Source: Saussurea involucrata (lineage: Eukaryota > Streptophyta > Magnoliopsida > Asterales > Asteraceae). Taken from it: DNA of 64,000 nt. The translations under genes were made by a program, and so were the position numbers. Of the stretch, positions 23,319-35,110 are shown piece by piece. The stretch is from positions 89,984,295-90,048,294 of the forward strand of contig CM066327.1 in the NCBI GenBank assembly GCA_033807775.1, in the 5' to 3' direction. The number at the start of each line of letters is the position of its first letter. Positions within the stretch are counted from its first letter, which is position 1. The notes beneath the pieces were generated by a model. The model was not told the DNA's origin, ran no database searches, and worked only from the letters and a program-made list of their open reading frames with translations.

Positions 23319-26300
23319 TCAGGGACATCTGCTCCTTGATTTTTTCTTCAGAGCTTCTTCAAAAATCAAGGGCTTCAGGTGTCTAGCTTTGATGTCGCGT
23401 CTGACTTCACACCAGTATAAGAGATCTCTGAGTTGTTCGATTTGAGTGATGTGGAACTCAGAGATACGTTGAAAGTGATGGTTTCCATCGTAGTCTAGAA
23501 AGAATATACCATATGGATCACTTACAACTGTGCCAGGAATGAAAGTTTCTCCAGGTGGTAGGGAGGTGTCAAGCGTTGAGAGATCAGCATCAGGGCCAAG
23601 AACTTCAGCACGAGAGAAACCAATACCTGTTTCATTCCGTATAGGAGGACCTGAATCAGAGACTTTCTTTTTCTTAGCAGAGACTTTTCTTTGTTGAGGA
23701 GGAAGAGGAGGAATATCCACAGCAGAAGAAAGCAGGTCGATCTGTTTGTTTAAGATCTTCTCGACATGGCTTTTGAACTTTGAGCGCGATCCCTGAATGG
23801 CTAATTTTGTTTCTAACCATTCAGAGAGACCAAACTTTTCTACGGTAGCAGCATAGAAAGTTTGCTTGGTTTTGTCTTCTCTGTAGACATCCACTTCAAC
23901 AACAGGAACGTCCGCGTACAGTCTTCCTCTGATGTTTACTTTGATGATTTTGGATGGTTTAGATCGATAGGTCAGGATTTGTTTAGCCCATTCCAAAGTC
24001 GTGTCAGAGACCTTAGTCTTTTCTCTAACGATCTCTTGAGCATCATCCCATAGCTGACGTTGAACATCAATGGGAACTCTTTTTAGCTTGGGGTCTTTTA
24101 TTGATCGTTGAGTAAGATTGATGGCGTATTTTCTGTCTTTTTCTTCATCTTCCTTTCTTTCAGCGATTAGGCGTTCAGCTCTGAGGTGTTCCTTGTATTC
24201 CTTTTGGGAAATTTTGAACTTTGGAGGAACGGTAGGAAGTTGATCACGCTTCAGAATTATTCGCTGATCCTTGAGTCTCTTGATCATTGCATCTCTCTTT
24301 TCTTGATCCTCTTCACTTAGCTTTTGAGGAGCCAAGGAAGGTCTGTTTTTGTGAGAGAGAGTCTGTTCTTCAGGTTCATCAGTCTCAGAGATCAAATCCA
24401 AGACTGGGATTATGTCTTTAGCGTTGAGAGCTGAGATTATTGTTGAAGTCGCAGCTGTAGGAACCTCAGCGATATCCTCAAACAGGGGAGAGGACTGGCT
24501 GAAACACAGCGATCTTACAAGTAAGAATTTGGGTAGAACAGAGAGAGAGAAAGAATGGGATAGTGTATGTAGGTTTGCGGAGGTAGAGAACTGATAAAGT
24601 GTATAGAGGAGGGATATGGAGTAAGGAGTTAGTGTACCTGACAAACCGTCTTTTTAAGCAAGATCGTCAGATTTTCATCTTCAGCGACACCTTTTCCTTT
24701 GCCTTTGTCAGCTTCAGATGCTGATGGCTTTGTCTTTGTCCGCTCCCCTGAAGGTTCATTTATCAGAATCCCTTTAAGAGCTTTAGTTCTCTGAGCAGGC
24801 TTGACGATAAAGGAATCATCATCATCGTCATCTTCGTCATCATCATTCTTTGGAGAAGAGGATGGTTCAACATCAGACAAGTCGATGGCTTCTTCATCTT
24901 CAGCTTCAGACTCAGTTTCTTCAGCTTCTTTTTCGAGTTGCTCCCCCTCAGATACAGAGGCGATCTTCTCGGTTCCCTCAGGGTGTTCATCTCCCTGAGG
25001 TCCAGCGGCTGCTTCAGCTTCAATTGTCTTCTCACCCTCTTCAGTGAAGGTGAGGTCTTCATTCTTCTCTCCCCTGATAGATTCATCATGGGAAATGTCT
25101 TCAGCGCTCTTGGAAGGGTCTTCAGCGCTCTTCTCCCCCTCTTTATCATGATGAGTTGGGGAGGAATGTGATGATTCAGCAGCTGTGGTTTTCTCCCTGT
25201 CTTCTTGGTCAGGGACCCCGACCTAAGTCTCAATCGTTGATAATCTGTTTTGAAGAGCAGAAATACCAGGATTGATTTTGACGAGTTCAGCACGATCTGC
25301 CGAAGTAAAATGCTCAGGTGCAGGAGCAGGGGCAGGTGCAGGGGCGGTTGTGTTGGTCAGGATCTGCGTCAATAAGTTCTGAATTGAAGAGATGTCATTC
25401 TTCATCGTGTTGACATCAGTCTTCACAGAGCTCATATCAGTTTTTACTGAACTGACATCAGCCTTTACAGCAGACATATCACCTTCGAGTGTGCCAACCG
25501 ATCTCTTCAGCGTTGTGACTTCGCTGGACATGGTGTCAACTGATTTCTTGATGTCGAGGTAGTCTGTGTAGATGTCAGCGAGAACTTTGGCAAAATCACC
25601 GAGTGTTTTATCAACCTTCTCCACATCAGCTTTGGAGGCATTCTTTCCGACTTCGGTTGTAAGCTTTAAAAGATTTTCTCCAGCGGTTGTTACAGCTGAA
25701 GAGTTGCCGGAAAGAGTAGACGTGAGACCTGTCAGCTTTGTCTCTACATTCTTCAAGGACGTGTTTATGTCTCCCAAATTAGGACCTGTAACATATAAAA
25801 ACTTGTGAACAGAGGAAAGCTCAGAAGTTTGGAGTTTTGTAACAGTGTTTAGGGGTTGTTGTATACCTGCGGGAGGATTGATGAATTCATCAAAATCACG
25901 GGTTCCTGAGTAAAGTTCCATATCGTCAGCGAGAGAACCTGAACGTATGATCATCTCTGCAGGTCCTACTTCCGTCGTTCCTTTAGCTTCTGGAGGAATG
26001 ACAGGTGCTTCAGTGATAACTGGAGTTGTGTCCAAATGAGTGGAGGGAGAAGCGAAGGGTAAGAATGGAGGTTGGTTACTGAGTTCAGCGTTGGAATCGC
26101 TGAGAATCACTTCATCAGTCTTTTGAGAGACTGAGGGAGGTTGGGTAGTTTCCAAGTTTGTAACCTCAGCGTTTGGAGACGCTGAAGTCGGGATAGAGTG
26201 GATGGCTTGTTCAGGTGTGGCAGAGTGTACCACTGAACTTTCCTTCAGCTCAACAGGAGGAGCTGAGGAGACTTTAGCAGGAGATTGCTTGGGTTGCTCC

Positions 26301-27364
26301 TTGGGTTTCTTAGTTCTTTTGGAACCAAGTTGGGTGTCAGAATGTTTCCTTTTAAGAGGAATAGAGGTTGCAGCTGGGGTATCAGCGGTGGGTTTGTCCG
26401 CTGAAGGAGCTGCAGAAGTAGAAGAAGTAGAAGGATTTAGAAGAGTTAAGAGTGTAGAAAGACGTACCTCATTCGCCACTGGTTTGAAGTCGAGTATCTT
26501 AGGACCAACCTGAGAGAGTTTCAGGTCGCCCACTTGAGGATAGCTGTCCTTCAGGCCTTTTTGGAATATGGCGCTGATGAATCGAGGATACGGAACCCAT
26601 GGAGGTCTGTCAGCGACGGTGTCCACTCTTAGCACCATGTCATCATAGATGATCGATGCCCAGTCTATATGTAGACCTTTCAGCAATGCATATCCCATTG
26701 CTTGCTGAGGTTTAGCGGCTTGGTCAGAGGAGCCGCTCTTGGCAGTCATGCAGCTGATCACATGGGCGAAGATGAAATTCATCTCGCTGGGCATTTTTGA
26801 TTTCTTTATAATGGTCAGCTTCTTCTCGGGCTTCATATCCCTTCCAGTTTCCCATACATAGCCCATTGCATCAAAGAATGCAATGATGGCTTCCCTGTCT
26901 GAGTTTTTCTTGGGGTCAGGGAGGGGAACGAAGGGTTTTTCTTTGGTTGCTATGGGAAGGCTGAGGGCTTTGCGAATGATGGCATGGGTGATCTTCATGG
27001 TGCCATATTCGATATCGCAAAGGATGCAATCAATTGTTTTGGAGGGGTCTTTGGCTGATGGTAACTGAGAGTGTCTGGTAGAGTACCAGAATTGTGATAG
27101 CAAAAGCTGATGTGCGGGAGGGGTTATGGTCAGGGCTGTGGAGATGCAGCAATTCTTGAGGAATTTCACAGCATCATCTAGATGTGTGACTTGCTTTCGA
27201 GGAGGAAACTCGAGAAGCGCATAAAGGTTGTTTACCTTAGTCCAATCCAGCTTGTCAAGAGAGAACTTGACCTGAGGAGCCTTGAGGATGTCCACTTCCT
27301 CAGCAGAATCATCAGCAGCAGTGTTTTCAGTGATGGTGTTCTTGGGAATGTCAGAAGATGCCAT
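23319..27364 (-). pseudogene. ORF3 of S2 (large accessory protein, likely one intron), near-intact
   Basis: Starts at ATG 27364 (MASSDIPKN). Domains: N-terminal block to about residue 300 shared with S3 ORF3; a Ser/Pro/Glu-rich linker with a basic KRKHSDTQLGSKRTKKPK patch; a long coiled coil (about 25260-25790) with repeats such as DVSSVKTDMSSVKTDVNTMK and an AP-dipeptide run; an acidic tract DDDEDDDDDDSF; and a C-terminal block (SDPYGIFFLDYDGNHHF). One in-frame TAG at 25223 interrupts it. A 143-nt stretch with stops (24637-24495) has splice-like ends (CAG/GTACAC and CCAG/TCC) and joining keeps the frame, so an intron is likely. No membrane segment is seen. This ORF is known to me from Asteraceae copia elements only as uncharacterised protein. 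Function unknown. Confidence 0.82.
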
Positions 27365-28376
27365 TTTCTGTATTATCAGTTCAACCAAATATTAACAAAT
27401 AAGAATAATCTTAATGTGGAAAGATTTTCCAATAAGATGGTTCGAATTTTGTCCATTTCATTCAGACAGAATGTCTTAATGAAGATTAGGGTTTTTCTTG
27501 TTTTTGAAAAACGAAATTTCAAACCCAATAAAAATCTTGTTTTCCAGTTTCCTTTGAAGATTGGGATTCTGGAAAAACGAATGAAGAACAAGTTTAAGAT
27601 TTTTTGCATTTAAACTTGAAGAACAACCATGAAATGGTTGTGTTCATAAAACCATGAAAGAAAATGATTTCATTTTTGAGAAGTTCTTTTGTTTGATCTT
27701 GTTAAAACAAAGGGAAGATCAGAAACAAGTTATTTGCATTTGGTAAATAATAAGAACATATTAACCTTTGATGTTTGAAGAAGATGAACAATTGTTCTTG
27801 AAAAATCGAGAGCAAAATGCAACAGTGAATTCTTTCTTTGCTTGGAGGAGAAGTTCGCGTAAAAGAAAATATAAACGAAGAATTTGTTTATATAGAGATT
27901 TTAGAAAGAGAAAATCTTGAGCGGGAAAAAATTTTCATCATGACACGGACACGTGTTTGCATTTGATTGGCGAGTAAACGAAACGTGCAAACGTGTGTCA
28001 GAAAGAAGAACGTGTCAGGGCTTATCCGTTGTAATGACGTCACAACTGTCCTTTCATATTCATGGTTGTCTCTGAGGTTTTGAAAAACTCAGGGATACTT
28101 TTGAAAATATGAAGCACTGAATTTAGAAATATCAGTGAAGGTTTTTAGAAATTTCAAAGTATCGCTGATAAGGAAGAGATATTCAGCGATGTAATTTATT
28201 TTGAAATCTTGCATTTGCATGCGATTGTCAGAGAGAGAAAAACATACCTTGATATCAGCGAATCAAGTTTATTCAGAGAGAAGATGATAGAATAGGTTAT
28301 ACAAGTTGATTTTATCCCGAGGGCTATACAAGTTTGTATAATCGTATCGCTAATCAAAATGTGAACCGCTGAAGAT
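27365..28376 (-). other. 1-kb spacer between pol and ORF3 of S2
   Basis: AT-rich and without a coding frame. It contains the promoter-like stretch listed at 27887-28042 and about 500 bp that would be the 5' leader of ORF3. Several TCAGCG motifs lie at 28160-28260. Confidence 0.7.
27887..28042 (-). promoter_or_regulatory. Candidate internal promoter for S2 ORF3
   Basis: Five ACGT cores: the palindrome TGACGTCA (28035-28042), ACACGTGT (27949-27956), and single cores at 28010, 27991 and 27983. A TATATAAA box follows on the minus strand (27894-27887). TGACGTCA and ACACGTGT are classic bZIP/G-box type sites. The order is right for transcription toward ORF3. Confidence 0.6.
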
Positions 28377-31300
28377 TTAATCTTCAAAGTTCAGCATTCC
28401 AAGCTCGCTGATGAGAAAGTTGAATCTTGTCTCATCAAGAGGTTTGGTGAACAGATCAGCTAACTGATAATCAGTTGGGATAAAGTGAAGTTCTATATCA
28501 CCATTCATCACATGATCTCTGATAAAATGATACCTGATTTCGATGTGTTTTGTCTTTGAGTGTAGCACTGGATTATTGGCTATAGCGATGGCACTTGTGC
28601 TGTCGCAATAGATTGGAATATTTGACAGCTGAAGGTCATAGTCCAGTGGTTGATTTCTCATCCACAAGACCTGAGAACAGCAGCTTCCAGCGGCTACATA
28701 CTCAGCTTCAGCTGTAGAGGTGGACACTGAGTTTTGCTTTCTACTTGTCCAACTTACCAGCTTTCCACCCAGGAGCTGACATCCTCCTGTGGTGCTTTTC
28801 CTATCCATTCTGCAACCTGCAAAATCACTATCTGAATAGGCGATTAGATCGAATCCTGAGTCTTTGGGATACCAAAGACCTAGATTCGCTGTACCCTTAA
28901 GATATCGAAAAATTCGCTTTACAGCTTTCATATGAGATATCTTAGGTTCAGCTTGATATCGTGCACACAAGCATGTTGCAAACATAATATCGGGTCGGCT
29001 AGCTGTAAGATACAAAAGTGAGCCGATCATCCCACGGTACAAAGTGACATTAACAGGAATACCCTTAGTATCCTTATCAAGTGTCAGCGGTGGTGCCATA
29101 GGGGTTTTCATAGCTGAACTTTCAGTTAAGTCGAATTTCTTCAGCATATCTTTAACATACTTTCCCTGATTAATGAACGCTCCTTTTTCATTTTGCTTTA
29201 TCTGTAGACCAAGAAAATATGTTAGTTCACCCATCATGCTCATCTTATACTCATCTTTCATTCTATCAGCGAAACGAGTACAAAGATCAGGGTTAGTAGA
29301 GCCAAATATAATATCATCAACATATATTTGAACAAGAATGATATGACCTTTTACTTTCCTGAAGAATAGAGTTTTGTCGATTTTACCTCGCTCAAAATTT
29401 TCAATATGGAGATAAGTAGAGAGAGTGTCATACCATGCACGTGGAGCTTGCTTTAAGCCATAAAGTGCCTTATCCAGTTTATAAACATAACCTGGACGCT
29501 TAGGATCTGAGAATCCTGGAGGTTGTTCCACATAGACTTCTTCATTCAGCTTTCCATTTAGAAACGCTGACTTAACATCCATCTGATATACTTTGAAGTC
29601 TTTGTGTACAGCGTATGCTAAGAATAGACGAATAGATTCTAATCTTGCTACTGGAGAAAATGTTTCGTCATAATCTATGCCTTCCTCTTGTCTGTATCCC
29701 TGAGCAACAAGACGAGCCTTGTTGCGGGTTACAGTTCCATGTTCGTCCAACTTGTTTCGATAGACCCATTTAGTGCCTATCACTGTTTTATCAGTTGGTC
29801 TTCGAACAAGTTTCCAAACTTTGTTTCTTTCGAATTCAGTCAGCTCTTCTTGCATGGCGCTGACCCAGTTTGGATCTTTGAGAGCATCATCTACTTTCTT
29901 TGGTTTAGTTAGTGAAATAAAGTTAACAAATAAGCAAATATTACCTGCACTTCGTCGAGCCTGAATACCAGCGTTTGGATCACCAAGAATTTGATCAATT
30001 GGGTGATTTATAGTCCATCGCTGAGCCGGAGCGTGAGACGCTGACTCAACCTGAACTGGATGAGCTGAAGATGAGGCTTCAGCGACGACTGGAGTATCAG
30101 CCAAGAGAGGAATGGATGCAGTTGACATTATATTTACTGATTGCTGAGAAGTAGATGGAATGTCTGAGACATTCGTTTCAGAAGCAGGTATAGTGTTTAT
30201 AGGAACAGCTGAGACCCATGATGTTTCAGCTTCACTATTCTGCATATTTGGGATGATAGTAGGACCATCATCTTCAACTTTGTGAGCACGAGGAGTGGGA
30301 ATATCTTCTGAATCACCAAGATAAGAAAACATCCATTGATCCAGTTCTTCAGTATCAGCGGACAGTTTAGAGTTCGCTGAGCGGGATTCGTCATACGTGA
30401 CGTGAATTGTTTCTTCAATAGTTTGTCTTCTTAGATTGAAGACTCTGAAGGCTTTGGAAACTGAGGAGTATCCAAGAAAGATTCCATCATCAGCCTTAGG
30501 ATCAAACTTTCCAAGGGCATATCTGTTGTTCAGTATGAAACACTGACATCCAAAGATGTGAAGAAAGCTGATTGAAGGCTTTCTCCCATGAAAAAATTCA
30601 TAGGCTGTTTTATTGAATCTTTTGACTATCAGCGACCTGTTTGCGTAAAACAAACGGTGTTGACAGCTTCTGCCCAAAACTGAGTAGGCAGGTGAGAATC
30701 GCTGAGCATTGAACGTGCAGCTTCAATAACTGTTCTATTTCTTCTTTCAGCGACTCCATTTTGTTGCGGTGTTCTCACTGAAGAAAAGTTGTGAGAAATA
30801 CCCTTACTCTCAAAGAAGGAATCAAGAGAACTGTTTTTGAATTCAGTCCCATGATCACTCCTTATTGAGCGAACGGTCAAATTGTTCAGGGTTTCCATTT
30901 TCCGAACAAAGGTGATGAGTTCTTCAGGGGTGTCACTCTTGGAACGGAGAAACATAACCCATGTATAACGAGAAAATTCATCAACTATGACCAGTGTATA
31001 TTTCTTTCCAGCGATGGATTGTTTGTTAACAGGGCCAAACAAATCCATATGGAGTAGTTGTAGAGGAGATGACACTAAGGAAACTTGCTTTGATTTAAAG
31101 CTTGCTTTGGTCTGCTTCCCTTTTTCACACGCTGAACATAAAGACTCTTTGGCGTATGAGTGTTGAGGTAGACCAGTAACCAACTCTTTTGAAGAAAGAG
31201 TGTTCAGTGTCTTAAAATTCAGATGAGAGAGCCTCTTATGCCATAGCCAGTTGACATCAGATGAGGCTTTTGAGAAGAAACATGAGTTCTCAGTGGTTGT

Positions 31301-31657
31301 TGAGTCCATGTTTATTACATAAACATTTTCCAAACGATAACCGCTGAGAGCTATCTTCTCCTTTTTGTCAGTGACAAAGCAGGATTCTTTAGTAAAGATT
31401 ACTTTGTTATCCTTGTCGCAAAGCTGACTGATGTTTAGAAGATTATGCTTCAGCCCTTCAACATATGCGACTTTTCTGAAGGTGGTTGTACCATTTGAGA
31501 GTACACCAAACCCTCGGGTATGTCCTTTTCCATTTCCACCGAAAGTCACAGAGGGACCCTTCTCTTCCTTGTATTCAGCGAGTAGGCTTTTCTTTCCAGT
31601 CATGTGTCTAGAGCATCCGCTATCGAGATACCAGATACCCTTCTGAACCTGCATCAC
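28377..31657 (-). pseudogene. pol: Pol of S2 (protease, integrase, RT, RNase H) with one frameshift
   Basis: Starts MMQVQKGIWYLDSGCSRHMT with the retropepsin DSG. Integrase: WHKRLSHLNFKTL, CSACEKGK, MDLFGPV, SDHGTEF, NGVAERRNR. A single T is missing near 30640 compared with S1 (TTTG for TTTTG), shifting the frame; the second frame (30677-28377) is fully open. RT shows YVDDIIFGS and SRPDIMFATCLCARY. RNase H shows YSDSDFAG, STAEAEYVAA and the terminal ADLFTKPLDETRFNFL. The end LGMLNFED is the usual copia pol end. Pol is otherwise complete in length, so it was inactivated recently. No env-type ORF is fused. Confidence 0.92.
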
Positions 31658-31666
31658 AAAGGAAGA

Positions 31667-34057
31667 TTAGTTTTTCTTGGGTATCCACTTAACCACGTGT
31701 ACACGTTTGTCAGTGGAAGCAGTTGGAATGGAAGGTTCAGCAGTCTTCGCAGCATTTGAAGATTCAGCTTTGTCAGTCTTCACTTTAGTTAATTTCTTAA
31801 CCTCAGTGGTCTTCTTTGCCTTGGGGGCAATCTTCACCTTAGCTATCTTATCAGCTTTGGTGGCTGTGGGGCACTTACTAGCAATATGATCAGTAAGTCC
31901 ACAGTGATAACATTTCCTATAACTAAAAGTAGTTCTAGGACCATTTGAGTGCTGAGCTTTTGATTTTGAAATAGAAGGACCAGCACCAAATACGCTTTTG
32001 GCTTTAGAAATGGGAGGAACATTTAGCTCTTCAGATTTCTTACCAAGGACATCCACTCTGAGTCTAGGAGTAGATCTATGAATAGACCCACGCTGAGTAG
32101 ATCCAGAGATCTGATTCCTTGATCCAGAGGAATAAATCACTAAAGCTTTAGAAGCATTCAGCTTTGGTACTAAAGTACCCTTCTGAGGATTTTGGTTCAA
32201 CGCAATTCCTTTACCTTTATCTTTAAAGACAGAGGTAGGTTTTGGATAAACCATTTTCTCTTTACCTTTTGAGGTAGAGATTTCCTCAGGGATGGTCGGT
32301 CTAGACGAGGAACACTGATAGGATGAAGTATCAGCGACTGAGGATACGAAAGTTCCAAATAAGAGCATGGAACGATCAGTGGTTGGTTCTTTAGTTTCAT
32401 ATTTGTAACCAAGACCACGTTTATCACTCAGGGGTATCTGAGACTTAATTATCTCAGTGATCTTTGTTGAAGAGTTACACCATCCTTCAACAGTAGCTTT
32501 TTCAGCTTTCAAAGCAGCGATAGCTTCTGCTCGTTCGATTTTGACTAGCTGATTTAAATGCACTTGATCTTTAAAATCTTCTTCAATTTTAGAAAGCTTT
32601 TCTATTTGAAGGTGACAGTTTTTAAGCTGTTCAGCGAGATCAAGGTTTTGGTTTTCAACTATTGTTTTGCCATTCATGGCTTCATATAAACTTCTAGTCA
32701 AGAGATCGATTTTGCGGAGACTATCAGCTTCATCAATATTTGCAATATTTGTAAAGAAGGAAGGTGATACCTAAATTGCAGATGTTGAAGTAGAGGGAAT
32801 GTCTGAACTTTCTTCCTCATCTTCAATCTTTGACATAAGACAGAGATTTGCTTCATCATCCTCAGAATCAGATGATGATTCTTATTTTTCAGAAGCAGCC
32901 CAATCGTAAACCATCAGGCCTTTGCCTTTCTTCTTGAAGCTTTTCAGCTTTGCATATTTTTCTTTCAGCTTAGAATATTTGTCATCTTTATTCCTGGGAA
33001 TAAAGGATTACTTGGGAAACGCTGAGTTTCTCGATACTTTCTTAGACCTGCACTCGTTAGCGAAATGTCCAATCTTTTCGCAGTTAAAACAAGTAGCAGT
33101 AGCCTTATCAACAGTAGCTGATGATCTTGGCTTATCAGTTATTGAAAGGGGTTTGTTCTTTCTGAACACTTTCTTTTTGGCGAATCTCCTGAACTTTTTA
33201 GTTAGGAGAGCCAAAGATTCATCATCATCTGAAGAGTCAGAATCTGATGACCTTTCAGAGTTACTTTCTAACTCAGTGATAGTGACCGAGGGTCACTGAG
33301 TAGAAGGTTCCTCTGAGATTAAAGCAACATGGGTGCTTTTGGAATATTTTATAAGATTCTTCTTAAGATGGCTTGATTGCTCATGATTCAGCATCGTGCC
33401 ATATAAGGTAGCAAGGGTCATTGATCTTAGATCTTTTGACAGCTTGAGACACATAGAATAACTGTCCCAGCTTTCAGGTAAACATTCTAGAAACTTTGTC
33501 AGCACTTCAAAGTTAGAATATTCCTTACCAACAGTTTTCAGATCTATTATGAAGCAATTAAAACGTTGGTGAACTTCAGAGAGAGTCTCATTCTTACCAC
33601 AAATGAAACTTTCATACTGTCTTACCAGGTTGATCTTTCGAGAGTCCTGGACTTCAGCAGTACCTTCATACTGAACACATATTGTGTCCCACATGGCTTT
33701 TGAGGATTTCAGGTTCATGACGGAATGGTAGACTTCGTCAGGAAGAGCTATGGATAGTATGGATCTGGCTTTTGTGTCGATAGCCACTTTCTTCTTATCT
33801 TCGTCAGTCCACGTATGAACTTCTTTGGGTACCAGCCTTTCTGGAATAGCAGGTCTATTCTCAGCGGCAGGTACAACGGCATCAATTCTTACATGAATAA
33901 ATGGGCCATTTTCAAGATAATAAGGCATAGTAGGGTCTACACCTTCTAAGAAGAGAGTCATCCTATTTTTCCATAGATTAAAGTTATCTCTGGAGAATCT
34001 AGGGGGTTTTGCAAGAGAACCATTGTCGATATAATTTGTGTTTGTGTTAGTAGTCAT
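31667..34057 (-). pseudogene. gag: Gag of S2, broken
   Basis: Same architecture as S1 gag: start MTTNTNTNYIDNGSLAKPPR, UBN2-type capsid, CCHC CFNCEKIGHFANEC at about 33090, coiled coil, second knuckle CYHCGLTDHIASKC at about 31900, end VKWIPKKN. Stops: TGA at 33293 where S1 has CGA, a TAA at about 33008, and more disruption at 32760-32890. Lies just upstream of pol (10-bp gap). Confidence 0.9.
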
Positions 34058-34127
34058 TTTTCAGAAGTAGCAAGGAAGAGAAAATCTTAGTATAGATTAG
34101 ATCTTGTTTATGAGATTAAACAAATCC

Positions 34128-34139
34128 GCTCTGATACCA
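34128..34139 (-). other. Primer-binding site of S2 (initiator tRNA-Met)
   Basis: The minus strand reads TGGTATCAGAGC two bases inside the LTR. Confidence 0.92.
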
Positions 34140-34141
34140 CT

Positions 34142-35105
34142 TGTTGGTCCCGAAGGGCTATACAAGTTTGTAGAAGGGGGTTGAATACAAACACACATAT
34201 TTTACTTTTCTAAATTGTTTATTGATAAATCATTAACAATTTACAGCTTGTTGCGGAAACAAGATTAAGGATAAATCCTAAATCTAAACAAGTTGGAACA
34301 CTAAGTTTCTTGCACTAAGAAGGAGAAGGAAATTACTAATAATAACCTATCTCAAGATAAGAAGGATGAACTTGTCCAGAGTTAGCAAGTTACTTCAAAA
34401 TGAAGTGAGTTCATCTTCTTATATACTGCATGCATTTAATGCATGGCAGTATACACTTTACACGTGGCAGCAGCTGATTGGTTGCATGTCATTGACCTTT
34501 CTTGACAACCTAAGTAGCCGCATGTTTGAACAGTGTAGAATCAGGGTGGTTGTACGAATTCAGACAATAAGGAGGTTCTTTTCTGACATATCGTACGGAG
34601 TCGTGCAAGGTTGGTTAAGACAAAAGTACTTTGTACGGAGGACTTCATGATCAGCTTTTCGTTGATTCAGCGATCTATCATTCTTCATCAGCGAATGATA
34701 GAGTTCAGCGATAGCTGAAGTCTTGTACTTGATACTTCACGTTGAATGGACAAATCTGAGTCTTCGCTGATCCGCATCAGTTCATTAGGAGACTTGTCGA
34801 TGGTTCTTGAGCTTGATCTTCGACTTCAGCGTAGAACCTATGTTGACGTGAAACTTGTCTTCATAGATCATAAGTAAACAACTAACTTATCAGCGATCAC
34901 CATAAGTACTGAACAGACTCAGAGTATTATGGTGAACAGTTTCGCTGAATGTTTAATCTAAAGAGCGAGAGTTCTTATCAGCGGTACTGGAAGATCTTAG
35001 TACTTATCAGCGATAGTGAAACTCTGATACATATTGTTTACTTACAATTTTCACTAAGTATATAAGAGAGGGTCATTATCAAATCACTGAGGGTTTAGAT
35101 CAACA
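34142..35105 (-). repeat. 5' LTR of S2
   Basis: 964 bp, ends TGTTG/CAACA. A TATATAA box lies on the minus strand near 34420. Nine TCAGCG/CGCTGA hexamers occur between about 34665 and 35020. Confidence 0.93.
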
Positions 35106-35110
35106 GAACT

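Larger units (their letters stand above)
22019..35105 (-). mobile_element. S2: near-complete Sirevirus-like Ty1/copia element
   Basis: 13.1 kb. LTRs of 965 and 964 bp have about 20 differences by eye (about 98 percent alike). GAACT flanks both ends (22014-22018, 35106-35110). Minus-strand order: 5' LTR, initiator-Met primer site, gag, pol, a 1-kb spacer with promoter-like features, ORF3, polypurine tract, 3' LTR. It lies in the gag gene of G1. It has nonsense mutations in gag and ORF3 and one frameshift in pol, but all domains are present, so its autonomous relatives could be drivers of S3. Confidence 0.94.

Noticed and set aside
26410..26467. Extra intron in S2 ORF3 (GAG/GTACGT to CTGCAG/CT)
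   Set aside because: Only 58 nt, not a multiple of three and in an open frame; too short for a usual plant intron.
1..35105. S1 and S2 as the two ends of one large element
   Set aside because: S2 has its own LTR pair with GAACT on both sides; S1 has its own 5' LTR and sits in a different place of G1.
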